DNA of 64,000 nt from an uncultured Ruminococcus sp. (lineage in GTDB: Bacteria > Bacillota > Clostridia > Lachnospirales > Lachnospiraceae), in the NCBI GenBank assembly GCA_900541505.1, contig UQKK01000005.1:62001-126000 (forward strand), given 5' to 3'. The notes beneath the pieces are model-generated. The model did not search any database. It was not told the origin of the DNA and saw only the letters and a program-made list of their open reading frames with translations. Positions 16,084-24,813 of the stretch are shown here, one piece after another (position 1 is the first letter of the stretch; every line of letters starts with the position of its first letter). Made by a program: the position numbers and the translations under genes.

Positions 16084-18201
16084 ATGAGTATCAAACAGTA
16101 TCAGAATACCATTTATGCCGGAGTCCTTGGAAAGATTATCGGCGTTTATCTGGGGAGACCGGTGGAAGGCTGGACATTTGAGAATATCCGGGATACCTTC
16201 GGTGAGATTTACTACTACAAAAATCATAAGACAGGGGCGCCTCTGATTGTCCCGGACGATGATATTTCCGGTACCTTCGCGTTTTTCCGCGCTCTGGAGG
16301 ACACAGGGTATGACCCGGATATCTCCGCAGAGGAGATTGGCAACGCCTGGCTCAACTATATTGTGGAAAATGAGACCATTCTCTGGTGGGGCGGTCTGTG
16401 CAGGAGCACAGAGCACACCGCGTACATCCGCTTAAAGAACGGCATCAAAGCGCCGGAGAGCGGGAGCGAAAAATTAAATGGAAAGAGCATGTCAGAGCAG
16501 ATTGGCTCGGAAATCTTTATTGATACATGGGCGCTCGTGAATCCCAACAACCCCAGAAGAGCGGCGGAGATGGCGAGAAAGGCAGCCAGTGTCAGCCACG
16601 ATGGACTTGCCATTGATGCGGCGGTTTATCTGGCGGTCATGGAGTCTTTAGCCTTTGAGGAGAAAGACATTGACCGTCTGCTGGATATGGGGCTTACTTA
16701 CATAGACAATCCGTTTTTCAAAGACTTGGTGGCGGAACTGCGCAGAAGGTGCAGGGAGGCGAAAGACTGGTATGAGGTGAGAGAGTGGATTGCCAAAGAG
16801 CACGGTTATGACAAATATCCCGGCAACTGCCCCATGGTGACAAACCATTTAACCCTTCTTATGGCGTTCATCATGGGCGGGGATGATTTCGCGAAATCCT
16901 GCATGATTGCCTGCTCCGCCGGATGGGATACGGACTGCAACTCCGGAAATGTGGGCTGCTTAAACGGCATCCGTCTGGGGCTTGAAGGATTTGCGAAAGG
17001 CGCGGATATCCGCAAACCGGTGGCAGACAGATTGTATGTCGTGACCAGCGACAGCGGAGAGACCATTTCCGATGCGGTTCTGGAGACGAGAAAAATCGTC
17101 CGCGCTGCCGCGGCGCTGGAGGGCGAAGAAATCGACATTCCTAAAGAGAGATACGCTTTTGAATATCCCGGCAGTGTGCAGGGAGTTGTCCCCTTTGACG
17201 GCAATGTGGAGGAGCAGGTGCTTTCCGGTATCGAGAACAGCTATGAGACAACCGGGGAATATGGATGCCGGATTTCCTATACAGGACTGGGGAAAGGCGT
17301 GCACGCTTCCTGCTGTGTGGATACTTTCATTGACTTAAAGCCCAAGGGCAAGGAGGGCACCAGTTACTTTGACGTACTCTGTTCCCCGACTCTTTACAGC
17401 GGGCAGGAAGTCAAAGCAGTTGTCAGGGCTGCGGAAGAAAAGAATCCCGATTTTCAGTTCTTTATTCAGTATTTTGACGAGAACGATGAACTGGACATGT
17501 GCTATGGCGAAAAGACAGCGCTTGTCAAGGGAGAGAACGAGATTGTATGGGAAGTGCCGGACACAAAGGGACATGCCATCTATCGTCTGGGAATCTGCCT
17601 GACAAGCGGGGAACGTCTGGATGGAAGCATTATCTTAAAGACTCTGGACTTTAGCAACGCGCCGATTCGCTACGAGATGGGGCGCTCCATGGAGATGACG
17701 CCGACACTGACCCCGTGGACGACCACCACGGCATGGCTGAAGACCTTTGTCTCCTCGGCAGACCACTTTAACCCGGATTACACAGTGACCTTCTCCATCT
17801 GTCACGAATATGACAACGGAGTGGTGGCGACCGGAACCAGCGACTGGGACGACTACGCGGTATCCTCTGTCATCACCTTCTCCCAGCAGAATCTTGCGGG
17901 ACTGGTGGCGAGAGCCAAGGGGCACCGTCAATATTACGGGGCAGTCTTCACAGAGGGCGTGGCAAGGATTTACCGGCAGAAGGATGAGAAGAGGGTAACT
18001 CTGGCGGAGGTGCCCTATGACTACAAGATAGATAACACCTACAGGCTGACCTTCAAAGTCAAGGGAGACAGTCTGGAACTTGATGTGGACGATAAGCCGG
18101 TGCTGCGCGCAAAGGACAGTGCATATAAGAGCGGACAGGCAGGATATGTGGTGGATTCCGGCGCAATCTTAGGCGACGGATTCCTGGTGACAAGGATATA
18201 G
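16084..18201 (+). CDS. ADP-ribosylglycohydrolase family protein with C-terminal lectin-like domain (paralogue 1)
   Basis: Cytoplasmic protein of 705 residues with no signal peptide. Residues 1 to about 345 form an ADP-ribosyl-glycohydrolase (ARH/DraG) domain. Seen: GVLGKIIGVYLGRPVEGW at the start, the first metal motif PDDDISGTFAFF near residues 57-68, and the second metal motif GWDTDCNSGNVG near 280. ARH enzymes hydrolyse N- or O-glycosidic bonds of ADP-ribose (known). The last ~150 residues (DDYAVSSVITF, AGLVARAKGHRQYYGAVF, a final GDGFLV strand) look like a laminin-G/concanavalin-like sandwich. That is unusual on this family, which is normally about 300 residues. AAGGAGGAT precedes the ATG. 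The following gene is its paralogue, beginning 81 bases after this stop. Substrate unproven. Confidence 0.88.
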   Translation: MSIKQYQNTIYAGVLGKIIGVYLGRPVEGWTFENIRDTFGEIYYYKNHKTGAPLIVPDDDISGTFAFFRALEDTGYDPDISAEEIGNAWLNYIVENETILWWGGLCRSTEHTAYIRLKNGIKAPESGSEKLNGKSMSEQIGSEIFIDTWALVNPNNPRRAAEMARKAASVSHDGLAIDAAVYLAVMESLAFEEKDIDRLLDMGLTYIDNPFFKDLVAELRRRCREAKDWYEVREWIAKEHGYDKYPGNCPMVTNHLTLLMAFIMGGDDFAKSCMIACSAGWDTDCNSGNVGCLNGIRLGLEGFAKGADIRKPVADRLYVVTSDSGETISDAVLETRKIVRAAAALEGEEIDIPKERYAFEYPGSVQGVVPFDGNVEEQVLSGIENSYETTGEYGCRISYTGLGKGVHASCCVDTFIDLKPKGKEGTSYFDVLCSPTLYSGQEVKAVVRAAEEKNPDFQFFIQYFDENDELDMCYGEKTALVKGENEIVWEVPDTKGHAIYRLGICLTSGERLDGSIILKTLDFSNAPIRYEMGRSMEMTPTLTPWTTTTAWLKTFVSSADHFNPDYTVTFSICHEYDNGVVATGTSDWDDYAVSSVITFSQQNLAGLVARAKGHRQYYGAVFTEGVARIYRQKDEKRVTLAEVPYDYKIDNTYRLTFKVKGDSLELDVDDKPVLRAKDSAYKSGQAGYVVDSGAILGDGFLVTRI

Positions 18202-18282
18202 GTTTATACAGATTCCTGACAGAACCGTTTTCGGTTACAGGGACTTTTGGATGAGAAAGATTTGACAGGAGAGAGATGGAAC

Positions 18283-20397
18283 ATGAGTATCAAACAGTAT
18301 GAAAATCAAATCTATGCGGGAGTGCTGGGAAAAATCCTCGGTGTCTATCTGGGGCGTCCTGTGGAGGGTTGGAGCTACCAGAAGATACAGGATACTTTCG
18401 GGGAAGTCTCCTACTATGTGCATGACAAAGTGGGCGTGCCATTGATTGTGGCAGACGATGATATTTCCGGCACTTTTGCCTTCTTCCGCGCCATTGCGGA
18501 CAACGGATTTAAGAAAGACACCACGGCGGAGGAATTTGGAAAAACGTGGCTCAACTATATCATAGAGAATAAGACCATCCTCTGGTGGGGAGGTCTGGGA
18601 CGCTCCACAGAGCACACCGCTTTTCTGAATCTGAAAAACGGCATCGAAGCTCCCATGAGCGGTTCCATTGAGGTCAACGGAAAGACCCTGGCAGAGCAGA
18701 TTGGCGCCCAGATTTTTATTGACGCCATCGCCATGGCTTGCCCCAATGACCCGGAACTGGCAGTAAAATTGGTGCGCGCTGCCGCAAGTGTCAGCCATGA
18801 CGGTCTGGCGGTGGATGCGGCGTGCCATCTGGCGGCGCTGGAAGCTCTCGCTTTTGAAGAAAAGGACATCGACGTCCTGCTTGACAAGGCGTCTGCTTAC
18901 ATAAAAAATGAAGAATTAAAGGCAATCATCGCGGACGTGCGGGACATCTGCTCGAAAGAGAAAGACTGGAGAAAGGTGCGCGCTTATCTGGACCCGAAAT
19001 ACGGATATGAGGTGTATCCGGGGTGCTGTCACATGGTGCCGAACCATGTGATGGTCATCGCGTCCATCATTCTGGGCGGAGATGATTTCCAGAAATCCAT
19101 CACCATCGCGTCCTCAGCGGCGTGGGATACAGACTGCAATGCCGGAAATGTGGGAGCATTTAACGGTATCCGTCTGGGAGTAGAGGGAATCAATGCGGGC
19201 GCGGACTTCAGAGGTCCGGTCTCTGATTTGATGTATGTGGTGACATCCGACGGCGGTTCCGTTGTGACGGACGCGGTGTTGGAGACAAAGAAGATTGCCC
19301 TCACAGCGGCGAAGATGGCGGGGGAGGACTATACCCCTTCCAAAGAGCGTTATACCTTTGAATATCCGGGAAGCACCCAGGGATTTTTGAAGTGCGAGTA
19401 TCACACGCTGGATGCGGCCGGTGTGCGGATATTGAATGAGAATGAAGTGTCAGGCGAAAACGGGCTGCGCGTCGAGTGTGCGCATGTGGCAAAGGGAGTG
19501 AGCGCCAATGTGGCAACCCAGACCTTTATCGATTTCTCCAAGCTGGCGCAGAATTTCTCCACGGTCGCATCGCCCACCCTCTACTCTTCCCAGGTGGTAA
19601 GCACGGAGGTAAGTCTGGACGAAAAGAGCGGGGACCGCGAGGATATCCGTGTGCGCCCCTACATTCTGTACTACGATATCGACAATGCGGTGCAGGTAAA
19701 ATATGGAGAAGAATGGCAGATAGGAAAGGACAGACAGGTATTTGACTGGCAGGTGCCGGATACAGAGGGCATGTCCATCTTCAAGCTGGGGTACCAGATT
19801 TTAAGCGACACCCGGTTTGACGGCGCGGTCATCCTGCATAAGATAGACTGGAACGGCGCTCCGGCGGACTTCGCGCAGCGGGGGATGCTCATGAACTCCA
19901 TCTGGAATACCAATCCGTTGTGGCTGGCGGGATTTGCCAGCTCCGCGGTACAGTTCGCGGCGGACTTTAAGAGAACCTACTGCGTATCCAATGTGGAGGA
20001 CGACGGTGTTGTCACCATCGGAAGCAAAGAGTGGAAGGATTACAGTGTGGAGTCCACCCTCTACTTCAGCCTCCACAGAGAAGGCGGCATGGTCTTAAGA
20101 AGCGTGGGACATAAGCGGTTTTACGCGGCAGTATTGAGCGGCTGGAAGAAGGCACAGATTCTGCTGGTAAAAGACAGGGAGAAGAAGGTACTGGGCGAAG
20201 TAGATTATTCTTATGTCGAGGATGAGGGCTACCGTCTGAAATTCTCGGCGCAGCAGGATACCCTGCGTCTGGATGTGAACGGGGAAACCCTGCTGGAGGT
20301 CAAAGATGACACTTACACAGAAGGCGGAGCGGGATTTGTGATTTCTGGTGGAACCATGACCTGCGACAGCTTTATCGTGACAGGCGGGGAGGAATGA
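18283..20397 (+). CDS. ADP-ribosylglycohydrolase family protein with C-terminal lectin-like domain (paralogue 2)
   Basis: A 704-residue paralogue aligned end to end with the preceding gene, from MSIKQYENQIYAGVLGKI through the metal motifs ADDDISGTFAFF and AWDTDCNAGNVG to the same lectin-like tail (SVGHKRFYAAVL, final CDSFIV). Both copies keep the metal ligands, so neither looks inactivated; they differ most in the middle region of about residues 370-560. ATG 18283 is chosen over an upstream TTG because it matches paralogue 1 and follows AGGAGA. The tandem arrangement suggests duplication followed by divergence in substrate range or heteromer formation (inference). The stop overlaps the next gene region, so expression is coupled to the PfkB gene. 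Confidence 0.88.
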   Translation: MSIKQYENQIYAGVLGKILGVYLGRPVEGWSYQKIQDTFGEVSYYVHDKVGVPLIVADDDISGTFAFFRAIADNGFKKDTTAEEFGKTWLNYIIENKTILWWGGLGRSTEHTAFLNLKNGIEAPMSGSIEVNGKTLAEQIGAQIFIDAIAMACPNDPELAVKLVRAAASVSHDGLAVDAACHLAALEALAFEEKDIDVLLDKASAYIKNEELKAIIADVRDICSKEKDWRKVRAYLDPKYGYEVYPGCCHMVPNHVMVIASIILGGDDFQKSITIASSAAWDTDCNAGNVGAFNGIRLGVEGINAGADFRGPVSDLMYVVTSDGGSVVTDAVLETKKIALTAAKMAGEDYTPSKERYTFEYPGSTQGFLKCEYHTLDAAGVRILNENEVSGENGLRVECAHVAKGVSANVATQTFIDFSKLAQNFSTVASPTLYSSQVVSTEVSLDEKSGDREDIRVRPYILYYDIDNAVQVKYGEEWQIGKDRQVFDWQVPDTEGMSIFKLGYQILSDTRFDGAVILHKIDWNGAPADFAQRGMLMNSIWNTNPLWLAGFASSAVQFAADFKRTYCVSNVEDDGVVTIGSKEWKDYSVESTLYFSLHREGGMVLRSVGHKRFYAAVLSGWKKAQILLVKDREKKVLGEVDYSYVEDEGYRLKFSAQQDTLRLDVNGETLLEVKDDTYTEGGAGFVISGGTMTCDSFIVTGGEE

Positions 20398-20399
20398 TG

Positions 20400-21293
20400 A
20401 TGAAGTATGCAGTTGTGTCCGCGGTGGTGACGGATGAAATCCATTTTGCGGACGGCAGAGAAAAGATTGTTCCCGGAGGCGCGGGTATTTATGCCATGTG
20501 CGGTATCCGGCTCTGGGAGGATGACGTGCAGGTTGTGACCGGAGCGGGGGAGGACTACCGCGCCCTTCACGGAGCATGGTATGAGAAAAACCACATTTCC
20601 ATGGATGGTCTGAAAATAAAAGATGAAAAATCGCCCTACACCGTGATTCAGTATTTTGACGATGGGGAGCGGGAGGAGACGCCCCGCTACGGGCTGGCTC
20701 ATTTTCAGAAGCTGGAGACTACAGGGGAGGAGATGCGCCCCCTGTTCGATACGTTCGATGGCATCTATATTTTCAAGAATACCGACGAGGCATTCTGGGC
20801 GGAGACTTTAAAAGCCCGCCAGGGCTATACCGGCAAGGTGATGTGGGAGATTGCGGCGGACGCGGCGTTTAAAGAAAATCTGGAAACAGTAGAGAACATC
20901 GCCAGGCAGATGGATGCCTTTTCCATCAATATGACGGAGGCGAGACATCTCTTCGGGACAGATTCCCGCGAGGACATCATCGAACAATTAAAAAAATGGG
21001 GATTGGAACTGATTTTTCTGCGCCAGGGCGCTAAGGGAGCGGTCATGATTTCCAAAGACGAGACCGTGGAAGTGGGCTCTGTGCCGGATGTGAAGGTGGA
21101 GGACCCCACAGGCGGCGGCAACAGTTCCACCGGCGGGGTGCTGTGCGGTCTGGTAAACGGATACAGCCCCGAAATCTGCGGGAAGATGGGAAGCATCTCC
21201 GCGGCAATGTGTATCTCCCAGTACGGGGTGCCCCAGGAGATTACGGAAGAAATGCGCACAGAAGCGCGCAGAAAAGCTGGAATTGAGGTGTAA
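20400..21293 (+). CDS. PfkB-family sugar kinase-like protein with altered catalytic motif
   Basis: Ribokinase/PfkB-fold protein of about 297 residues. Seen: an N-terminal substrate half (ADGREKIVPGGAGIYAM), FSINMTEARHLFG near residue 180, and the C-terminal signature DPTGGGNSSTGGVLCGL near residues 236-252. In active PfkB kinases the signature reads D-T-x-G-A-G-D, where the last Asp is the catalytic base. Here that position is Asn. The protein may be a kinase with a different base, a very slow enzyme, or a binding or regulatory protein. Three ATGs occur in a row (20394, 20397, 20400); 20400 has the best spacing from GGGGAGGA. It overlaps or abuts paralogue 2 and is followed after three bases by a nucleoside phosphorylase. 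Confidence 0.78.
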   Translation: MKYAVVSAVVTDEIHFADGREKIVPGGAGIYAMCGIRLWEDDVQVVTGAGEDYRALHGAWYEKNHISMDGLKIKDEKSPYTVIQYFDDGEREETPRYGLAHFQKLETTGEEMRPLFDTFDGIYIFKNTDEAFWAETLKARQGYTGKVMWEIAADAAFKENLETVENIARQMDAFSINMTEARHLFGTDSREDIIEQLKKWGLELIFLRQGAKGAVMISKDETVEVGSVPDVKVEDPTGGGNSSTGGVLCGLVNGYSPEICGKMGSISAAMCISQYGVPQEITEEMRTEARRKAGIEV

Positions 21294-21296
21294 GAC

Positions 21297-22217
21297 ATGT
21301 TGAGCGATAAAATCCGTGCAAAAAAATCTATCCAGAAAATGCACGAAATGTATGAATATTATCATAATGTGCCGGAGCGGGGGCTGGTGATTGACGGCAA
21401 ACCCGCCATGACACAGATAGACCCGGAAAAAGTGGGAGACTTTGTACTGATAACCGTGAGAGACCCGCTTTGTGCCTATGACAAAGACCCGGCGAGGGTC
21501 ATTGCCGACAAGCTAGAAGATGCAGAGCTTATCGGGCAGTCCGGGATGTTTGTAAGCTACACGGGAACCTACAAAGGCGCGAAAATCAGCGTGGTGAGCG
21601 GTGGCAGCGGCTCTCCGGAGGTGGAGCTCCTTCTCTATGATTACATGGAGTATACGGATGCCCACACCTTCCTGCGGGTCGGCGGTTCCGGCGGAATCGG
21701 GGATGAAGTGAAACCGGGAGACATTGTCATCTCCAGCGGTGTGGTGCGCGAGGAGGGCATGACGAAAGCCTATGTCCCGGCGGCATACCCGGCGGTGAGC
21801 AGCTATGAAGTGGTAAACGCCATGGTGCAGGCGGCGGAACAATTAAAAGCCTCCTACCATGTGGGAACCACAGTGTCAGTGGACAGCGATTTCATCGGCG
21901 GCGGGCGTCCCGGTGTGGGCGGCTACATGCAGCCATGGAACATTGATTTCGCGGGAATCTACAACCGGGCGGGCGTGTTAAACGGAGACCGGGAGTCCGC
22001 GGCGATTGTGACACTCTCCGCCCTCTTTGGCAGAAGAGGAGGGTCTATCTGTTCTGTGGCGGATAACCTGTGTACCGGAGAAAAATTCCACGCGGGCAGC
22101 GGGCATGGCTCTGCCATTGATATCGCTTTAGAAGGCTGCGCGATTTTAAATGAAATGGATAAACAAAAAAAGAATGCGGGGAAACGCTACTGGCACCCCG
22201 GCATGGAAAAGGAGTAA
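21297..22217 (+). CDS. Nucleoside phosphorylase (uridine-phosphorylase-like)
   Basis: PNP/UDP-phosphorylase superfamily enzyme of 306 residues, longer than DeoD or Udp (~240-260) because of an N-terminal extension of about 40 residues. Seen: VSGGSGSPEVELLLYDY as the phosphate-binding region, LRVGGSGGIGDEVKPGDIVISSG as the conserved strand-turn of the family, and a glycine-rich insertion DFIGGGRPGVGGYMQPW that is not in the standard enzymes. Known relatives split nucleosides to base plus ribose-1-phosphate. GAGGTG lies before ATG 21297. It is the second phosphorylase in the cluster (DeoD at 25954), so it probably acts on a different nucleoside or riboside. Confidence 0.82.
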   Translation: MLSDKIRAKKSIQKMHEMYEYYHNVPERGLVIDGKPAMTQIDPEKVGDFVLITVRDPLCAYDKDPARVIADKLEDAELIGQSGMFVSYTGTYKGAKISVVSGGSGSPEVELLLYDYMEYTDAHTFLRVGGSGGIGDEVKPGDIVISSGVVREEGMTKAYVPAAYPAVSSYEVVNAMVQAAEQLKASYHVGTTVSVDSDFIGGGRPGVGGYMQPWNIDFAGIYNRAGVLNGDRESAAIVTLSALFGRRGGSICSVADNLCTGEKFHAGSGHGSAIDIALEGCAILNEMDKQKKNAGKRYWHPGMEKE

Positions 22218-22221
22218 TTGT

Positions 22222-23361
22222 ATGGAGAAAAAGGGTAATCCGATGAGCAGACAGGTAATGAGCCTGCCGGAGCTGATAGAGAAACAGTATGAAGATTTGG
22301 AGCCAAAAACAAGGACCGTCCTTTCTTTCCAGGAAATCTTTAATATTCAGAGAATTGTCCTGGTCGGATGCGGGGATTCCTACGCCGCGGCGATGGCGAC
22401 CAAGCATGCCTTTGAGATGCTGACCGGGATTCCTACGGAGGTCGTGACCGCGCTGGAGCTTGGCAGGTATTACTGTAAAAAACACATGGGCGTGGACTGC
22501 AGAAATCCCCTTGTCATCGCGGTCAGCAATTCCGGGACCGGGGCGAGAGTGGCAGAGGCGGTTAAGAGAGCCAGAAAGCACGGCTGCTTTGTCCTGGGCG
22601 TGACAGGGAATGTAGAATCCCCTCTTGGAAAGAACTCGGACAAAATCCTGAAGCTGGATATCCCGTCCTTCGAGGGGGCGCCTGGAACGAGAAGCTACAT
22701 GGTGAGCGTGATGTCGCTTCTGCTCCTTGCCATCCGCTTCGGGGAAGTGCGGATGAACTATACCATGGATACCGCCATGGCATACAGAGAAGAGATGAAG
22801 CGCCAGGGAGAAGAACTTAAAAAACTGCTTCCTGAGATGGACGAAGCGTGCTTCAAGGTGGCGGAAGCCTGGAAGGATTTCCCCTGCTATGATTTTGTGG
22901 GCGGCGGTTTCGACTATGCCACTGCCTGGTTCGGACAGGCGAAAATCCTGGAAGCGACCGGGAAATTTGCCATGCATATCAACACCGAAGAGTGGTTCCA
23001 CTTAAACTTCTTCGCAAGAGACGCAAAGCATATGGGAACTGTTGTGGTCGCCAACACCACAAATCCGGCGCACAGCCGCTCGAAAGAGCTCGTAAAATAC
23101 GCCAATGTCCTGCACCGTCCGCTGGTGGTTATCACTGACGGGGATGCCTCCGATTTCAACGGCGAGGAAGCCATCTACATCAAAGTGCCGAAACCTGAGG
23201 CACAGATTCTCATGCCGCTGACACATTTTGCGCCGGTATGCCTCATTGCCGCTTATATTTCCGAACTCATCGGGGAGAAATACGGCAGAGGATGCGAGGG
23301 AGACTGGTCTTTCGCCCAGGGCGGCGCCGGAGTTATCAACAGTGAGATTATCGTGGATTGA
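22222..23361 (+). CDS. Double-SIS-domain sugar isomerase/deglycase (GlmS- or FrlB-like)
   Basis: A 379-residue cytoplasmic protein with two SIS modules and no glutaminase domain. Seen in module 1: IVLVGCGDSYAAAMATKHAFE near residues 45-65 and the phosphosugar-binding VIAVSNSGTGARVAEAV near 93-110. Module 2 has FVGGGFDYATAWFGQAKILEATG and the catalytic-type Glu in NTEEWFHLNFF. Relatives isomerise aminosugar phosphates or deglycate 6-phosphofructosamines such as fructoselysine-6-phosphate. In this cluster it could act on a ribosyl- or ribulosyl-amine phosphate (inference). ATG 22222 has AAAGGAG upstream. Four bases separate it from the phosphorylase. Confidence 0.82.
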   Translation: MEKKGNPMSRQVMSLPELIEKQYEDLEPKTRTVLSFQEIFNIQRIVLVGCGDSYAAAMATKHAFEMLTGIPTEVVTALELGRYYCKKHMGVDCRNPLVIAVSNSGTGARVAEAVKRARKHGCFVLGVTGNVESPLGKNSDKILKLDIPSFEGAPGTRSYMVSVMSLLLLAIRFGEVRMNYTMDTAMAYREEMKRQGEELKKLLPEMDEACFKVAEAWKDFPCYDFVGGGFDYATAWFGQAKILEATGKFAMHINTEEWFHLNFFARDAKHMGTVVVANTTNPAHSRSKELVKYANVLHRPLVVITDGDASDFNGEEAIYIKVPKPEAQILMPLTHFAPVCLIAAYISELIGEKYGRGCEGDWSFAQGGAGVINSEIIVD

Positions 23362-23430
23362 GAATACAAGAGAAATCACTGTGAAGAAAATCGTGAGAAT
23401 CGCGGATTACGTAAATAAAGGAGTAGAAGT

Positions 23431-23835
23431 ATGCTGAAGAATTTTAAGATAGAGACGAAGTATAATGATGTGTACGACATCACGGAGCAGGTCCTTAAGA
23501 CTGTGGAGGAGAGCGGTGTGAAGGAGGGAACCTGCATCGTGTACAATACCCATTCTACCGCAGGTCTGACGGTATTTTCCCCGTGGGACCCGGACGGCTT
23601 TCTGGATTTGGACGATGAAATCCGCAGGCTGGTGCCGACCCGTCTGGATTTCAAACATCAGCATGACACCCCGCAGGATGCCGCGGGACATATCAAGTGC
23701 GCGATGTTCGGCGTGTCCTTAAGCTTTATCGTGACAGAGGGAAAACTGTTACTGGGCGGTTCCCAGCACATTTACTTCCTGGAATTTGACGGACCAAGGA
23801 AACGGGAATTTTATGTGAAGGTAGTAAGCGACTAA
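23431..23835 (+). CDS. YjbQ family protein (UPF0047)
   Basis: A 134-residue single-domain protein of the YjbQ/UPF0047 family. Seen: the conserved VYNTHSTAGLTV near residues 37-48, then DTPQDAAGHIKCAMFGVSLSFIV and the C-terminal LGGSQHIYFLEFDGPRKREF, all hallmarks of the fold. E. coli YjbQ has weak thiamine-phosphate synthase activity, but the physiological reaction is not settled. Conserved His residues could bind metal. AAAGGAG precedes ATG 23431. Its position inside a nucleoside and sugar-phosphate cluster suggests a role on a phosphorylated intermediate or damaged metabolite (inference). Confidence 0.85.
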   Translation: MLKNFKIETKYNDVYDITEQVLKTVEESGVKEGTCIVYNTHSTAGLTVFSPWDPDGFLDLDDEIRRLVPTRLDFKHQHDTPQDAAGHIKCAMFGVSLSFIVTEGKLLLGGSQHIYFLEFDGPRKREFYVKVVSD

Positions 23836-23850
23836 AGGAGGAAAAGGAAG

Positions 23851-24798
23851 ATGAAGAAAATCATACTGGACTGTGACCCGGGAATGGATGACTCCATGGC
23901 AATCGTTATGGCGGTGAAATCCCCGGATTTGGATGTCCTCGGAATTACAGCGGTTAACGGAAATTATCCGGTGGATGTGACGGAGAAGAACGCGAGAAAG
24001 GTGCTGGAGCTTTTAGGGGAAACCCAGATTCCGGTTGCCAGGGGAATGGCGAATCCCATCATCCGCAATTCACCCAGCGACCCGTTCACCCACGGTGAAG
24101 ACGGACAGGCGGAGGCAAATCTCCCGGAGCCGAAGATGGCGCTGTCAGAGTTGGATGCCGTTGATTTTATCATCAAACAGGTAAAGGAACATCCGGGGGA
24201 AGTGACCCTCATCGCTACAGGACCGATGAGCAACATTGCCATGGCGATGCGCAAAGCCCCGGAAATCAAGGAGATGATACCGGAAATTATCGCTATTTCC
24301 GGCATGTTCGGGCTCAATGACTACGCGTTCATGAATGCCACCGGGGACACCCCGCAGAGTGAGTGGAATGTGTATGTGGACCCGGAGGCAGCCAAGGTGG
24401 TCTATGAATCCGGCGTGAAGCTGACAGCCCTCGGACTGGATGTGGCGACCTATTTCGATGTGGATTTCACAGAGGAAGAGATTGGTAAATTGGAAAAGAG
24501 TGACAAAAAAGAAGCGGCGTTTCTGGCAAATGCCATCCACTTCGTAAGAGGAAGAGGATTCGGCGCATACTGCACCGTTATCGACTGTATGGCGGTTGCC
24601 TATGCCATCGACCCCACGCTTGTGGAGACCATTGAGGCGCATGTGGGTGTGGAGACAAAAGACGGTCTGACACTGGGCATGACGGTCATTGACAGAAGAC
24701 ATCACTTTGTTTGGGAACAGCTCCCGCTTGTAAATGTAGGAAAGAAAGCAGACTGCGGCAGATTCTTGAAATTGCTGCTTGACTTGGTATTAAGATAA
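23851..24798 (+). CDS. Inosine/uridine-preferring nucleoside hydrolase
   Basis: IUNH-family N-ribohydrolase of 315 residues that cleaves ribonucleosides to base and free ribose. Seen: the N-terminal calcium and ribose motif DCDPGMDDSMAI at residues 6-17, GITAVNGNYPVDVTEKNARKVL, IATGPMSNIAMAM near residue 125 and YVDPEAAKVVYESG near 175. The last calcium ligand Asp is in TVIDCMAVAYA near 250. All catalytic features are present. AAAGGAGG precedes ATG 23851, 15 bases after yjbQ. Free ribose formed here can be used by the ribokinase at 26774. Confidence 0.93.
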   Translation: MKKIILDCDPGMDDSMAIVMAVKSPDLDVLGITAVNGNYPVDVTEKNARKVLELLGETQIPVARGMANPIIRNSPSDPFTHGEDGQAEANLPEPKMALSELDAVDFIIKQVKEHPGEVTLIATGPMSNIAMAMRKAPEIKEMIPEIIAISGMFGLNDYAFMNATGDTPQSEWNVYVDPEAAKVVYESGVKLTALGLDVATYFDVDFTEEEIGKLEKSDKKEAAFLANAIHFVRGRGFGAYCTVIDCMAVAYAIDPTLVETIEAHVGVETKDGLTLGMTVIDRRHHFVWEQLPLVNVGKKADCGRFLKLLLDLVLR

Positions 24799-24813
24799 AA
24801 ACAGGGGTGGACA

